From Planctomycetota bacterium (GTDB taxonomy: Bacteria > Planctomycetota > Planctomycetia > Gemmatales > Gemmataceae): a stretch of 38,385 nucleotides of DNA. Position 1 is the stretch's first letter; each line of letters starts with the position of its first letter. The DNA lies in contig JAPLNF010000125.1 of the NCBI GenBank assembly GCA_026692965.1, positions 1 to 38,385 of the forward strand. The letters are read 5' to 3'. The translations under genes were made by a program, and so were the position numbers. Of this stretch, positions 8,462 to 17,822 are shown one piece after another. The notes below the pieces were generated by a model that had not been told where the DNA came from, ran no database searches, and saw nothing but the letters and a program-made list of their open reading frames with translations.

Positions 8462-8522
8462 TTTAGTACAGTTTTAACGGTTATGCGAATAAAAGCCCTT
8501 CCTTGGGCTATTTTGTACTAAA
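8462..8522. terminator. Nested inverted repeat, probable terminator between kinase gene and cheA
   Basis: An inner hairpin (AGCCC, six-base loop, GGGCT followed by ATTTT) is enclosed by a second perfect 9-bp inverted repeat (TTTAGTACA / TGTACTAAA). The inner part looks like an intrinsic terminator. The outer arms could extend the stem or form a separate operator. It suggests cheA has its own promoter in 8523-8611, where I see only AT-rich sequence. Confidence 0.55.
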
Positions 8523-8611
8523 AATCACGCTTTCCCTTAAAGTTTACGCACACTTCCCATGCTATCCTAGCTGTTAACATTAACTTTTATTTCTTACTAA
8601 TTAAGTTACTT

Positions 8612-11356
8612 ATGAGCGAAATGGACGAGGCATTAGTAGAATTTCTCATCGAGTGTCAGGAAAACCTGTCTCGTATGGATCTTGAACTTCTCGAACTCGA
8701 GAAGTCTACCGATCCTGAATTGGTAAAAAGTATCTTCCGAGTGATGCACACCATCAAGGGTAGTGCAGGGTTTCTTGGATTATCGAAACTCGAAAAGCTG
8801 ACCCATGCAGCAGAAAATCTGCTGAGCAAAATACGCGATGGTTCGCTTCAACCCACTACTGCAATTACTTCTGCGTTGTTAGCTGCAATCGATGGAACCC
8901 GAGCCATTCTTTCCAGCCTTGAATCGAATCAGAACGAAGGTAATTCAGATTCAGAAGCCATTATTAAAGTGCTTAACGATTGCACCAAGGCGCCAGCAGC
9001 CTCTGTTGGTAAAGCGCCTGCCATCGTTGAGGAAACCGCCGTCCCGGTTGCAAGCTCTGCAAATGTTGAAATGGACGAAGCCCTGAAAGAATTTCTCATC
9101 GAGTGTCAAGAAAACCTTTCTCGAATGGATCTTGAACTTCTCCAACTTGAGAAGTCTACTCATCCCGAATTGGTAAAAAGTATCTTTCGTGTAATGCACA
9201 CCATTAAGGGTAGTGCAGGGTTTCTTGGATTAGCGAAACTCGAAAAGCTGACCCATGCGGCAGAAAATCTGCTGAGCAAAATACGCGATGGTTCGCTTCA
9301 GCCTACCGCACTTATTACTTCCGCACTCTTAGCTGCAATCGATGGCACCCGAGCCATCCTTTCTAGCCTTGAATCGAATCAGAACGAAGGCACTTCAGAT
9401 TCAGAAGCCATTATTAAAGCGCTTAACGATTGCACCAAGGCGCCAGCAGTATCTGTTGGCAATGCACCTGCTGCCAAAACGTCTGCCCCAGAGATCAAAC
9501 CGAATCCTGCACCAGTTATTGCGCCAACTATGGTGTTTCCAAAGGATGCTGGAAATTCGTTTTCAGATGCATTAAAGCCAGCAACTCCAGTAACATCAGT
9601 GATGGAAAAGGCCCCAGATACGGTTTCTGCAATGAAGGAAAAAATTGAAGAACCACAGCGAGAGATGGCTTCTGCGCTTTCCGATTCCTCGGTTCGTATC
9701 CCGGTAGATGTTCTTGATAAATTAATGTCGCTTGCAAGTGAGTTGGTTTTATCGCGCAATCAATTATTGCAATGTTCTACAAGGTTGAACGATTCTTTGT
9801 TGCAGGTGGCATCAAGGCAATTCAATCTGGTGACTTCCGAATTGCAGGAAGCACTGATGAAGACCAGGATGCAACCCATATCGAATGTATGGAACAAATT
9901 CCCGCGAATGGTGCGTGAAGTTGCATTCAAACTGGGCAAACAAATCAATCTGCAGATGCAGGGCGCAGAAACTGAACTTGATAAAACCTTAATCGAAGCT
10001 ATTAAAGATCCCTTGACACATCTCGTGCGTAATTCAATCGATCATGGGATTGAATCTCCCGATGGCAGGGCCCGGGCCAATAAAAAACCTGAAGGTACTC
10101 TTCTGCTTCGGGCGTATCACGAAAGCGGCCGTGTTAATGTTGTGATTTCTGATGATGGTAAAGGAATCGACCTTAACCGAGTCAAAGCAAAGGCGCTTGA
10201 AAAGCAGTTGCTTTCTTCAGATCAGCTTTCGCAAATGGGTGATAACTCGGTATTACAGTTGATATTCCTTCCCGGCTTTTCGACTGCCGAAAAAATCACC
10301 AGCGTTTCAGGCAGAGGCGTTGGCATGGATGTTGTAAAAAACAACATCGAAAAAATTGGTGGCATGATTGATATTCAAAGCGAAGTGAATAAAGGCACAA
10401 CGATCCATCTGCGTATTCCGCTTACCCTTGCAATTATCAAAGCTCTTAGCATTACCGCTGCAGGCCAAAGTTTTACCATCCCACAAACCCATATCACCGA
10501 ATTACTCCGGATTAAGGATGATAGTAAAATTGGTGGCATTGAGTTTGTGCATGAGACTCCCGTATTCAGATTTCGTGGCAAACTAATTCCCTTGATCAAT
10601 CTTGCTGAACTTTTACAAATCAAAGGAAAGTCTGAAACTCAATCGCAACCGAATCATCTGGTGATTTTGCAGGCTGAAGATCGGCAGTTTGGTCTCTTGG
10701 TGGATTCCGTCAAGGATACCAATGAAATCGTTGTTAAGCCGCTTCCTTCGAGGTTGAAAGGTGTGGGTTGTTTTGCTGGGGTGACCATCATGGGCGATGG
10801 GTTGGTACAACTTATCCTTGATGTTTCCGGGGTTGCTAGGTTGGGCAGAGTTCTGCCAAAAATCCGCGATCTTGGCATCAAAGATCTTTCAGCACAAGAT
10901 GAAATTAAAGCTGATAATCAAAGTGCAGGTGAGGGCCTTCTTTTGGTTAGTGCAGGTGGTGAAAGCCAGATTGCAATTCCTTTGGAGCAGGTGGTCAGGT
11001 TGGAAGAATTCAGACCTCATCAATTGGAAAAGACAGGCGAAATGCATTTGGTTCAATATCGCGAAGGCATCATGCCAATCTACAATCTAGGAAATATTTT
11101 GGGTATCAAAGGTAGCGTAGAGACTCGGGATAAAACCAAAAAAATACAGGTTGTCGTTCATAAGTATGCTGGCAAGTATGTGGGCCTAGTAGTTGAGAAA
11201 ATTCTCGATACTGTTTATGAATCGATAAAAATCAATGGTGATAGTACGGGCCAGGGAATAAAGAAAACTGGTGTTGTTAGCGGGAAAATCACCGAATTTG
11301 TTGACCTTGGCGTCCTTTTAGCCCTGACAGTTAAAAAACTGGAGGTCGTTTCTTGA
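8612..11356 (+). CDS. cheA: Chemotaxis histidine kinase CheA with duplicated HPt and CheW-like domains
   Basis: CheA autophosphorylates on a His and passes phosphate to receiver domains under receptor control. This 914-aa version has two near-identical HPt domains (about 3-120 and 153-270), with phospho-His46 and His196 in MHTIKGSAGFLG. There is then a Pro/Ala-rich linker (about 285-355) with no recognisable P2 docking domain, the dimerisation domain (about 360-425) and the HATPase. ATP-site motifs are HLVRNSIDHGIE (N box), SDDGKGID (G1) and GRGVGMDVV (G2). Two CheW-like domains follow (about 612-745 and 770-905), where most CheA proteins have one. No receiver is fused. The ATG has little Shine-Dalgarno. 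The TGA stop overlaps the cheW start by three bases. Confidence 0.95.
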   Translation: MSEMDEALVEFLIECQENLSRMDLELLELEKSTDPELVKSIFRVMHTIKGSAGFLGLSKLEKLTHAAENLLSKIRDGSLQPTTAITSALLAAIDGTRAILSSLESNQNEGNSDSEAIIKVLNDCTKAPAASVGKAPAIVEETAVPVASSANVEMDEALKEFLIECQENLSRMDLELLQLEKSTHPELVKSIFRVMHTIKGSAGFLGLAKLEKLTHAAENLLSKIRDGSLQPTALITSALLAAIDGTRAILSSLESNQNEGTSDSEAIIKALNDCTKAPAVSVGNAPAAKTSAPEIKPNPAPVIAPTMVFPKDAGNSFSDALKPATPVTSVMEKAPDTVSAMKEKIEEPQREMASALSDSSVRIPVDVLDKLMSLASELVLSRNQLLQCSTRLNDSLLQVASRQFNLVTSELQEALMKTRMQPISNVWNKFPRMVREVAFKLGKQINLQMQGAETELDKTLIEAIKDPLTHLVRNSIDHGIESPDGRARANKKPEGTLLLRAYHESGRVNVVISDDGKGIDLNRVKAKALEKQLLSSDQLSQMGDNSVLQLIFLPGFSTAEKITSVSGRGVGMDVVKNNIEKIGGMIDIQSEVNKGTTIHLRIPLTLAIIKALSITAAGQSFTIPQTHITELLRIKDDSKIGGIEFVHETPVFRFRGKLIPLINLAELLQIKGKSETQSQPNHLVILQAEDRQFGLLVDSVKDTNEIVVKPLPSRLKGVGCFAGVTIMGDGLVQLILDVSGVARLGRVLPKIRDLGIKDLSAQDEIKADNQSAGEGLLLVSAGGESQIAIPLEQVVRLEEFRPHQLEKTGEMHLVQYREGIMPIYNLGNILGIKGSVETRDKTKKIQVVVHKYAGKYVGLVVEKILDTVYESIKINGDSTGQGIKKTGVVSGKITEFVDLGVLLALTVKKLEVVS
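8618..9010 (+). repeat. Tandem intragenic repeat, copy 1 (HPt domain)
   Basis: Codons 3-133 of cheA. They are repeated at 9068-9460 with a 450-bp period and high DNA identity by eye (roughly nine bases in ten), including many silent matches, pointing to a fairly recent in-frame duplication of the HPt module and its linker. Confidence 0.9.
9068..9460 (+). repeat. Tandem intragenic repeat, copy 2 (HPt domain)
   Basis: Codons 153-283 of cheA, the second copy of the duplicated HPt module. The phospho-accepting His and the MHTIKGSAGFLG context are conserved in both copies, so both could be phosphorylated. Confidence 0.9.
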
Positions 11357-11817
11357 GCAAGGAACTTTCTTACGCCACCTTTACCATTGATGGTAAACTA
11401 TTTGGAATTCTCATTGAGGATGTGCAGGAAATACTGCGCCCTCTTGAAGTAACGGAAGTGCCTTTGGCTTCCTTGGCGTTTAACGGGCTTATTAATCTTC
11501 GAGGCAATATTGTCCTTGCGGTTAGGATGCGTCAACAACTTAGTTTGCCTCCCATGGAGGCCAAGTTTTGCATGAATATAATTCTTAAGCTTCGAGATGA
11601 ATTTTACAGTTTGCAAGTTGATTCGGTGGCAGATGTGGTTGTGGTGCAAAAGGATGATTTTGAAATCCCGCCTGAAACTCTCCCAGTAGAAATTAGGCGA
11701 TTCATCACTGGCACTTACAAGGTTGATAATAAGTTACTACATATTTTGGACATTGAGCAAATCCTTGAGGATAAATCTTTGTCTCTTAAAGAAAAACAAA
11801 GTGAGATTTTAGTATGA
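11353..11817 (+). CDS. cheW: Chemotaxis coupling protein CheW
   Basis: The 154-aa single-domain CheW links receptors to CheA in the signalling array. Family features are [22 protein letters not shown] at the start, then [16 protein letters not shown] and the VDSVADVV segment. It starts with TTG at 11353, overlapping the cheA stop (TTGA). The start is supported by a perfect GGAGG seven bases upstream, which lies inside the end of cheA and implies translational coupling. It ends in an ATGA overlap with the first receptor gene, so cheA, cheW and the receptor are one operon. Confidence 0.95.
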   Translation: MSKELSYATFTIDGKLFGILIEDVQEILRPLEVTEVPLASLAFNGLINLRGNIVLAVRMRQQLSLPPMEAKFCMNIILKLRDEFYSLQVDSVADVVVVQKDDFEIPPETLPVEIRRFITGTYKVDNKLLHILDIEQILEDKSLSLKEKQSEILV

Positions 11818-13676
11818 GTATTCTGCAAAGGCTTCTTCTTATTTCTGCAAGTTTCCTTCTGCCGATTTCTGTGTTACTCTATTTCACAGTCGATGGCATT
11901 CAGGATCGTATTGATTTTGCAGTCCTTGAAAAACACGGGAATAGCTTTCAGAGACCGCTGGAGAAAATTCTTCGCTCCCTGCTGGTTCATAAGAGTGCAG
12001 CCCTTTCAGTTCTTGGGGGTGACCCTACTGCCTTAACAACTGCAACCAAGGAAGAGGTAAGTTTGGATTCTGCGATTCGAAATCTTGAAGTGCTTGAAAA
12101 ATCTTTTGGTACCATTTTGCAATTCACTCAGGATGGCCTTGCTAAGAGAAAACGAGAAGAAGCTAAAATTGATAATTTCTCGAGGAAGTGGGATCAGTGT
12201 AGGAAATTTTGGCAGACTATGACCCCCGATGCTTGCAAAAGCGAGCATGATAATCTGATTATGATTGTTCGTATGATGATTACTCATTTGGGCGATACCT
12301 CCAATCTTATTCTTGATCCGGATCTGGATTCCTTTTACTTGATGGATGTAAGCGTTGTTGCGTTGCCTAGTGCCCAAGAACGAATTTCAACTTTGATTAC
12401 AATCTATAATTCGCTGATTAAAAAGGGCCCAAATGATCAGGAAGACAAGTTAGCTCTTGCGATCCAAAACGCTCTCTTTCAACAAAGTGATTTGGATAGG
12501 ATTTTCTCTAGCATCGATACTGCCCTTAATGAAGACAATAATTTTTATGGTAAATCGGAGTCTTTGCAAAAGAATATCAGTGCTCCTTTGGAGAAATTTA
12601 AGAAGTCTACGGGGAATTTTACCAAGCTGCTTTTATCTCTTAAGGCTGAACAACTTACTAAAGCTGACCCAAAAATTCTAGAAGCTGGTAATGAGGCTCT
12701 GGAAGATTCTTTTAGCCTTTGGGATACCTGCTCTGCTGAACTTCAAGTGTTGTTGGAATTGAGAATTCTCAAGTTTCAGAATGACAGGCTTTCTTCTTTA
12801 ATGCTTTCAGCATTAGCATTAGTTATTTCTTTCTTCCTTGTTTGGTACATAGGACGGGGATTAAACAATTCGTTTATTCACATATCAGGCAATTCTAAAA
12901 AATTGATCGTGTCTTCTAATAACCAGAAATTGGTTAGCAAGAGTATGGTAGCCAACGCAACCGAAACTTCTGCCCAAGCTAATGCCATTGCAAGTGCCGC
13001 AGAAGAAGTCAGCGTGAATATTCAATCAGTTGCAAGCGCAGCAGAGGAAATAGGCGCAACAATCCGAGAAATAGCGAGACAATCGCAGCAAGCAGCCCAG
13101 GTTGCAAATGAAGCAGTTAGCATTGCAGAAACTGGAAATAAGGCAGTACTTAGGTTGGGCGAGAATAGTAATATCATTGGCAATGTGATAAAGGTAATCA
13201 CCTCGATTGCAGAGCAGACGAACCTGCTGGCATTAAACGCGAGCATCGAAGCCGCCCGAGCTGGCGAGTTTGGCAAAGGTTTTGCAGTGGTAGCTAGCGA
13301 GGTAAAAGAGCTTGCCAAGGAAACCGCCAAGGCGACTGAAGATATTCGAACGAAAATAGAGGGGATTCAATCAGATACCCGGGAAGCGGTAAGTTCCAAC
13401 GAGAAGACCCGAAATATCATCAGTAAAATTCATGAGATTCAAAGTACGATTGCGGGAGCAGTGGAAGAGCAAGCTGCTACTACGCGAGAGATCACCAGAA
13501 ATGCAGCGGATGCAGCCACGGGTAGTTCGGAAATCGCCAAGAATATCTCGGGGCTAGCAGAAGCTGCCCGAAGCACTTCCAAGGGCGCGACTGAATTGGA
13601 AACAGCAGCATTGGGATTGGATACCATGGCTTCTGAGTTGGAAAAGATTGTAAAAACTTTCCAGATAAAATCGTAG
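11814..13676 (+). CDS. Methyl-accepting chemotaxis protein 1 (no HAMP domain)
   Basis: This 620-aa receptor has TM1 (about 7-25), a ~300-residue helical sensor domain with [18 protein letters not shown]2 (about 327-346) and a cytoplasmic MCP domain whose tip reads [19 protein letters not shown]. The periplasmic part looks like a four-helix-bundle sensor; the ligand is unknown. Compared with the adjacent paralog, 45 residues covering HAMP are missing: YIGRG is followed directly by LNNSFIHIS, where the paralog has HAMP and then MNNAIVLIS. The rest of the cytoplasmic domain is intact. Its ATG overlaps the cheW stop (ATGA). Confidence 0.94.
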   Translation: MSILQRLLLISASFLLPISVLLYFTVDGIQDRIDFAVLEKHGNSFQRPLEKILRSLLVHKSAALSVLGGDPTALTTATKEEVSLDSAIRNLEVLEKSFGTILQFTQDGLAKRKREEAKIDNFSRKWDQCRKFWQTMTPDACKSEHDNLIMIVRMMITHLGDTSNLILDPDLDSFYLMDVSVVALPSAQERISTLITIYNSLIKKGPNDQEDKLALAIQNALFQQSDLDRIFSSIDTALNEDNNFYGKSESLQKNISAPLEKFKKSTGNFTKLLLSLKAEQLTKADPKILEAGNEALEDSFSLWDTCSAELQVLLELRILKFQNDRLSSLMLSALALVISFFLVWYIGRGLNNSFIHISGNSKKLIVSSNNQKLVSKSMVANATETSAQANAIASAAEEVSVNIQSVASAAEEIGATIREIARQSQQAAQVANEAVSIAETGNKAVLRLGENSNIIGNVIKVITSIAEQTNLLALNASIEAARAGEFGKGFAVVASEVKELAKETAKATEDIRTKIEGIQSDTREAVSSNEKTRNIISKIHEIQSTIAGAVEEQAATTREITRNAADAATGSSEIAKNISGLAEAARSTSKGATELETAALGLDTMASELEKIVKTFQIKS

Positions 13677-13744
13677 GATTTCAACAGAAAACAAACGTAG
13701 GGTCCGACCTAGAAAATAACGAAAGATAAAGCGAGGGATTATTC

Positions 13745-15745
13745 ATGAGTATTCTGCAAAGGCTTCTTCTAATTTCTGTCAGTTTTTTACTTCCAATTTC
13801 TGTACTTTTGTATTTTGCAATCGATGGAATACAAGATCGGATTGATTTTGCAGAACTCGAAAAGCAAGGAAACATCTACCAGAGGCCACTGGAAAAAATC
13901 TTGAAAGCGCTTTTGATTCACAAAAATGCAGCATCTGCAGTCCTTGCAGGGGATAATGCTTCTAGCATCATTATTGCAAAAGAACAATCTGCTTTGGATT
14001 CTGCTCTTCGCACTTTGGAAAGTTTGGATAAAGAACTCGGACCGATTTTGCAATTCACCCAAGATGGCCTAGCCAAGAGAAAAAGAGATGAAGCAAAGGC
14101 TGATAACTTATCTAAAAAATGGGACCAATTACGAAAGTCTTGGCAGACATTATCTGTGGATGTTTGCAAGGCTGAACATGATAACCTAATTAAAATTATC
14201 CGCACCATGATCACCCATTTGGGCGATACCTCGAATCTTATTCTTGATCCTGATTTGGATTCCTTTTACTTGGTGGATGTAAGCCTTGTTGCGTTGCCTC
14301 AAGCTCAGGAACGAATCTCAACATTGATTTCACTTTATAACGCAGTCGTAAAAAACGGTTCTAAGAAAGATGAAAATAGTATTGAAATGAGTGCTCAGTT
14401 GACTCTTTTTTCGCAGAGTGATATCGATAGGATTTTTGCAAGTATTGAAACCTCAATGAATGAAGATAATAATTTTTATGGGAAGTCAGAATCCCTGCAC
14501 AAAAATCTACCTGCCCCTACCGAAAAGCTTAAGAAAAACACGGACAACTTTGTGAAATTGCTACTTAACCTCAAACCCGAGCAACTCAACAAAGCCGACC
14601 CAAAAATTGTCGAGGCGGGTAATGAATGCCTTGAAGATTCCTTCAGCCTTTGGGATACCTGCTCTGCTGAACTTGAAGAATTGCTTAATAAAAGAATAAC
14701 GAAGTTTAAGTACGATAGGTTTTACTCGATATTGCTTTCCGCACTTGCACTTTCAGTATCATTTGGTCTTGTTTGGTATATTGGCAAGGGGATTACCGTG
14801 CCTATACGCACCAGTAGTGCAAGGCTTGATAAACTTGCCAAGGGCGATCTTGCATCAGTGGTTGATGTCCTCGGGCAGGGGGAATTGGGAGCAATGTCGC
14901 AATCCCTGTCCAAAGCTGTTTCAGGTATGAATAATGCCATCGTTTTAATTTCAGTCAATGCCCAAAAATTGATCCATTCTTCCACCAACCAAAGGCAGGT
15001 TAGTCGGAGTATGGTTTCCAATGCTACCGAAACTTCTGCCCAAGCTAATGCAATTGCTACTGCCGCCGAGGAAGTTAGTGTAAATATTCAATCAGTTGCG
15101 GGGGCAGCCGAAGAAATGGGCGCAACCATCAGGGAAATCGCCAAGCAGGCGCAGCAAGCAGCCCAGGTTGCAAACGAAGCGGTTACCATCGCAGAAAGTG
15201 GGAATAAAGCGGTGCTTAGGTTGGGCGAAAATAGTGCTATCATTGGTAATGTAATCAAGGTGATTACCTCGATCGCAGAGCAGACGAATCTGCTGGCATT
15301 AAATGCGAGTATCGAAGCTGCCCGAGCAGGAGAGTTTGGCAAAGGTTTTGCAGTGGTAGCTAGCGAGGTAAAAGAACTTGCCAAGGAAACAGCCAAGGCG
15401 ACAGAAGATATTCGAACGAAAATAGAGGGGATTCAATCGGATACCCGGGAAGCGGTAAGCGCCAACGAGAAGACCCGAAATATCATCAGCAAAATTCATG
15501 AGATTCAAAATACGATTGCTGGAGCGGTGGAAGAGCAGGCGGCTACTACCCGAGAGATAACCAGAAATGTTGCGGATGCTGCAACCGGCAGCACCGAAAT
15601 TGCCAAGAATATTACAGGGCTTGCTGAAGCTGCCCAGAGCACTTCCAAGGGTGCAACGGAGTTAGAGAAAGCTGCAATGGGCTTAGATTCAATGGCCACT
15701 GAGTTGGAGCAATTGGTAAAAACATTTCAAACCAAGGCGTCGTAA
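13745..15745 (+). CDS. Methyl-accepting chemotaxis protein 2 (with HAMP)
   Basis: The 666-aa receptor is paralogous to the preceding gene from the first codon onward (both start [11 protein letters not shown]). It has TM1, a periplasmic helical sensor with [18 protein letters not shown]2 (about 330-347), a HAMP domain beginning at ITVPIR and including [15 protein letters not shown], and the MCP signalling domain with [22 protein letters not shown] identity with MCP1 is much higher in the cytoplasmic half than in the sensor half, so the two may sense different ligands but feed the same array. GAGGG lies nine bases before the ATG. The 68-bp gap from MCP1 holds no clear terminator. Confidence 0.95.
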   Translation: MSILQRLLLISVSFLLPISVLLYFAIDGIQDRIDFAELEKQGNIYQRPLEKILKALLIHKNAASAVLAGDNASSIIIAKEQSALDSALRTLESLDKELGPILQFTQDGLAKRKRDEAKADNLSKKWDQLRKSWQTLSVDVCKAEHDNLIKIIRTMITHLGDTSNLILDPDLDSFYLVDVSLVALPQAQERISTLISLYNAVVKNGSKKDENSIEMSAQLTLFSQSDIDRIFASIETSMNEDNNFYGKSESLHKNLPAPTEKLKKNTDNFVKLLLNLKPEQLNKADPKIVEAGNECLEDSFSLWDTCSAELEELLNKRITKFKYDRFYSILLSALALSVSFGLVWYIGKGITVPIRTSSARLDKLAKGDLASVVDVLGQGELGAMSQSLSKAVSGMNNAIVLISVNAQKLIHSSTNQRQVSRSMVSNATETSAQANAIATAAEEVSVNIQSVAGAAEEMGATIREIAKQAQQAAQVANEAVTIAESGNKAVLRLGENSAIIGNVIKVITSIAEQTNLLALNASIEAARAGEFGKGFAVVASEVKELAKETAKATEDIRTKIEGIQSDTREAVSANEKTRNIISKIHEIQNTIAGAVEEQAATTREITRNVADAATGSTEIAKNITGLAEAAQSTSKGATELEKAAMGLDSMATELEQLVKTFQTKAS

Positions 15746-15786
15746 TCGTTGATGAATAGAGATTGATAAAGCTTTGATGAATTTTT

Positions 15787-15815
15787 TTGGTAATGGCTGT
15801 TATTATACCTATAAT
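15787..15815 (+). promoter_or_regulatory. Sigma70-type promoter upstream of cheB
   Basis: TTGGTA (15787-15792), a 17-base spacer and a perfect TATAAT (15810-15815) lie 59 bp before the cheB ATG. The -35 matches four of six consensus bases. It would drive cheB-cheR independently of the upstream operon. Confidence 0.55.
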
Positions 15816-15874
15816 GTTAGTTGCGATCATTTATATGTTTGGCAATTAACATTTTTTTATTAGTGGAATAATTT

Positions 15875-16927
15875 ATGCCTTTAATTCGTGTGCTTATTGT
15901 TGATGATTCTTCAGTAGTACGCAGAACATTAAAAACAGTACTATTATCTGATCCAGATTTTTCCGTAGTGGGTGCAGGGTCTGATGGTAAAGAAGGAATA
16001 GAACTGGCTTTAAAATTAAAACCAGACTTGGTGATTCTTGATGTTGATATGCCGAGGATGAATGGGCTTGAGGTTCTCGCTGAACTTAAAAAGAAAAATC
16101 CCGAATTAGCAATCATCATGTTTAGTTCCTTGGTGCAAAAAGGAAGCGTTATTACCCTTGATGCAATTTCCCTAGGCGCGGATGATTATTTTTGCAAACC
16201 TTCCACAGGGTCAGCAGAAGAAACCATTGAATTGTTGAAAAAAGATTTGTTGCCTCGCCTGAAAGCTATTCTTAAAAAGAATCAGTCTAGCAGTGGGGTA
16301 ATTAACTTGCCCCAAGCTGCAAAAAAAGTATTCAAAGAAACTATAAAATCCATCACCCCTAAAATCTTAGCAATTGGGGTGTCTGCGGGCGGCCCAGAAG
16401 CCCTTAAAGTATTGCTGACGGCACTGCCACCTTTACCAGTTCCTGCCGTAATAACCCAACATATGCCAGCAGGTTTTACCAAAAGCTTGGCAGATCATTT
16501 AAACACCCAAACCAAGCATGCTGTTACCGAAGCGGTAGATGGGGATACCCTTGTTGTTGGGAAGTTTTTGCTTGCCCCAGGGGATTATCACATGGTGATT
16601 GAGCCGTGCTTAGCTGGAAATAAAGTGCGGTTAAATCAGGACGCTCCAGAAAATTATTGCAGGCCAGCAGTTGATCCGATGTTACGTTCGGTTGCTAAAA
16701 TATATGGGGCCTCTGTTCTTACGGTTATTTTAACAGGCATGGGGCAGGATGGCCTAGAGGGGTGCAAGGCAATTCATAAAGCGGGTGGGAAAATTCTGGT
16801 TCAAGATCAGGCCACCAGCGTTGTTTGGGGAATGCCAGGCAGTGTTTATAAGGAAGGATTGGCAGAAGAATCCCTTTCCATTCATGATCTTTCGTCAGCA
16901 ATCATGGGTCGACTGAATCAAAAATAA
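15875..16927 (+). CDS. cheB: Chemotaxis protein-glutamate methylesterase CheB
   Basis: CheB removes methyl groups from receptors and is activated by CheA. The 350-aa protein has a receiver domain (residues 1-125; Asp10/Asp11, phospho-Asp56 in VILDVDMP, Lys108) and a methylesterase domain (about 160-345). The catalytic triad is visible: Ser170 in GVSAGGPEAL, His196 in ITQHMPAG and Asp292 in GMGQDGLEG. Length and architecture are standard. It sits 129 bp after MCP2 behind its own likely promoter and 32 bp before cheR. With receiver 2 of the Hanks kinase, it is one of two intact phosphate acceptors for CheA in this window. Confidence 0.96.
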   Translation: MPLIRVLIVDDSSVVRRTLKTVLLSDPDFSVVGAGSDGKEGIELALKLKPDLVILDVDMPRMNGLEVLAELKKKNPELAIIMFSSLVQKGSVITLDAISLGADDYFCKPSTGSAEETIELLKKDLLPRLKAILKKNQSSSGVINLPQAAKKVFKETIKSITPKILAIGVSAGGPEALKVLLTALPPLPVPAVITQHMPAGFTKSLADHLNTQTKHAVTEAVDGDTLVVGKFLLAPGDYHMVIEPCLAGNKVRLNQDAPENYCRPAVDPMLRSVAKIYGASVLTVILTGMGQDGLEGCKAIHKAGGKILVQDQATSVVWGMPGSVYKEGLAEESLSIHDLSSAIMGRLNQK

Positions 16928-16959
16928 ACTATTTTAAATTTGAACATCTGGATCATTAA

Positions 16960-17805
16960 ATGCTATTTGACAGCGCAGGTATAACCCAAGAAAACTATCG
17001 TATTTTTGTTGATTTTCTCAAAATCAAACTTGGCCATGATTTGGGCGAGGGTAAGGAATATTTGATTGAAAACAGGCTAAATCCTGTTTGTGAAGCCCAG
17101 AAAATTGCGAATGTAAATGAGCTTGCAAGGGAAATAAAAATCAACCCTTACTCCGCCTTGGGGAATCTGGTTGTAGAGAACATGACCATCCAGGAAACGA
17201 GTTTTTTCAGAGGCCCCAGAGTCTTTGACAATTTGAAGAAATACATCATTCCAAAATTGATCAACGAAAATGTTTATTCCCACACCATTAAAATTTGGTG
17301 CGCATGTTGTTCCACAGGTCAGGAACCTTATTCAATCATGATGCTGCTGATGCAGAATTTTCCACAACTGGAAAATTGGAACATCAACCTTCTTGCGACT
17401 GATGTTTCTGAAAACGCACTTACCAAGGCGCGATCTGGAATTTACTCCAGATTTGAAGTCATTCGCGGGCTTTCCACTGACCTTAAAGAAAAATATTTAC
17501 TCGAAACCCCGGACAGTCAGTATCAAATTCGTTACGACTTGCGCCAAAAAATCAAGTTTCAGCAGGTCAATCTGCTGGAAGGATTCTATGCACTTGGTGG
17601 CCCATTCGATATTATTCTTCTTCGAAATGCTCTTATTTATTTCGCCCCTGAAGTCATCACTGGGATTTTTCAAAAACTTCGTGGCGCAATCAAGGACAAT
17701 GGTTTTCTTATTCTAGGTGAATCTGAATCTATCATGGGAAAAACCACCATGTTCAACCTTCCAATTGAAGGAACGGATTACTTTACACCCACTCCACTTC
17801 CCTAA
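16960..17805 (+). CDS. cheR: Chemotaxis protein methyltransferase CheR
   Basis: CheR methylates receptor glutamates with SAM. The 281-aa protein has the N-terminal helical domain (1-85) ending in NMTIQETSFFR and the SAM-dependent methyltransferase domain, with the SAM-binding loop IWCACCSTGQEPYSI (112-126), LLATDVSENALTKA and LLRNALIYF. The family usually reads CRNVLIYF, so Cys is replaced by Leu before Arg. No TPR extension or VHR-type tether is present. The ATG is 32 bp after cheB; the next gene starts 17 bp downstream and may be co-transcribed. Confidence 0.95.
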   Translation: MLFDSAGITQENYRIFVDFLKIKLGHDLGEGKEYLIENRLNPVCEAQKIANVNELAREIKINPYSALGNLVVENMTIQETSFFRGPRVFDNLKKYIIPKLINENVYSHTIKIWCACCSTGQEPYSIMMLLMQNFPQLENWNINLLATDVSENALTKARSGIYSRFEVIRGLSTDLKEKYLLETPDSQYQIRYDLRQKIKFQQVNLLEGFYALGGPFDIILLRNALIYFAPEVITGIFQKLRGAIKDNGFLILGESESIMGKTTMFNLPIEGTDYFTPTPLP

Positions 17806-17822
17806 TTCTTTTGGTATTTGAA

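Noticed and set aside
9379-9759. 126-aa minus-strand ORF inside cheA
   Set aside because: Ser/Ala-rich shadow of the CheA linker, with no domain and no ribosome site.
13745-15745. MCP2 as an assembly duplicate of MCP1
   Set aside because: The sensor domains differ at many positions and MCP2 contains a HAMP that MCP1 lacks, so they are real paralogs.
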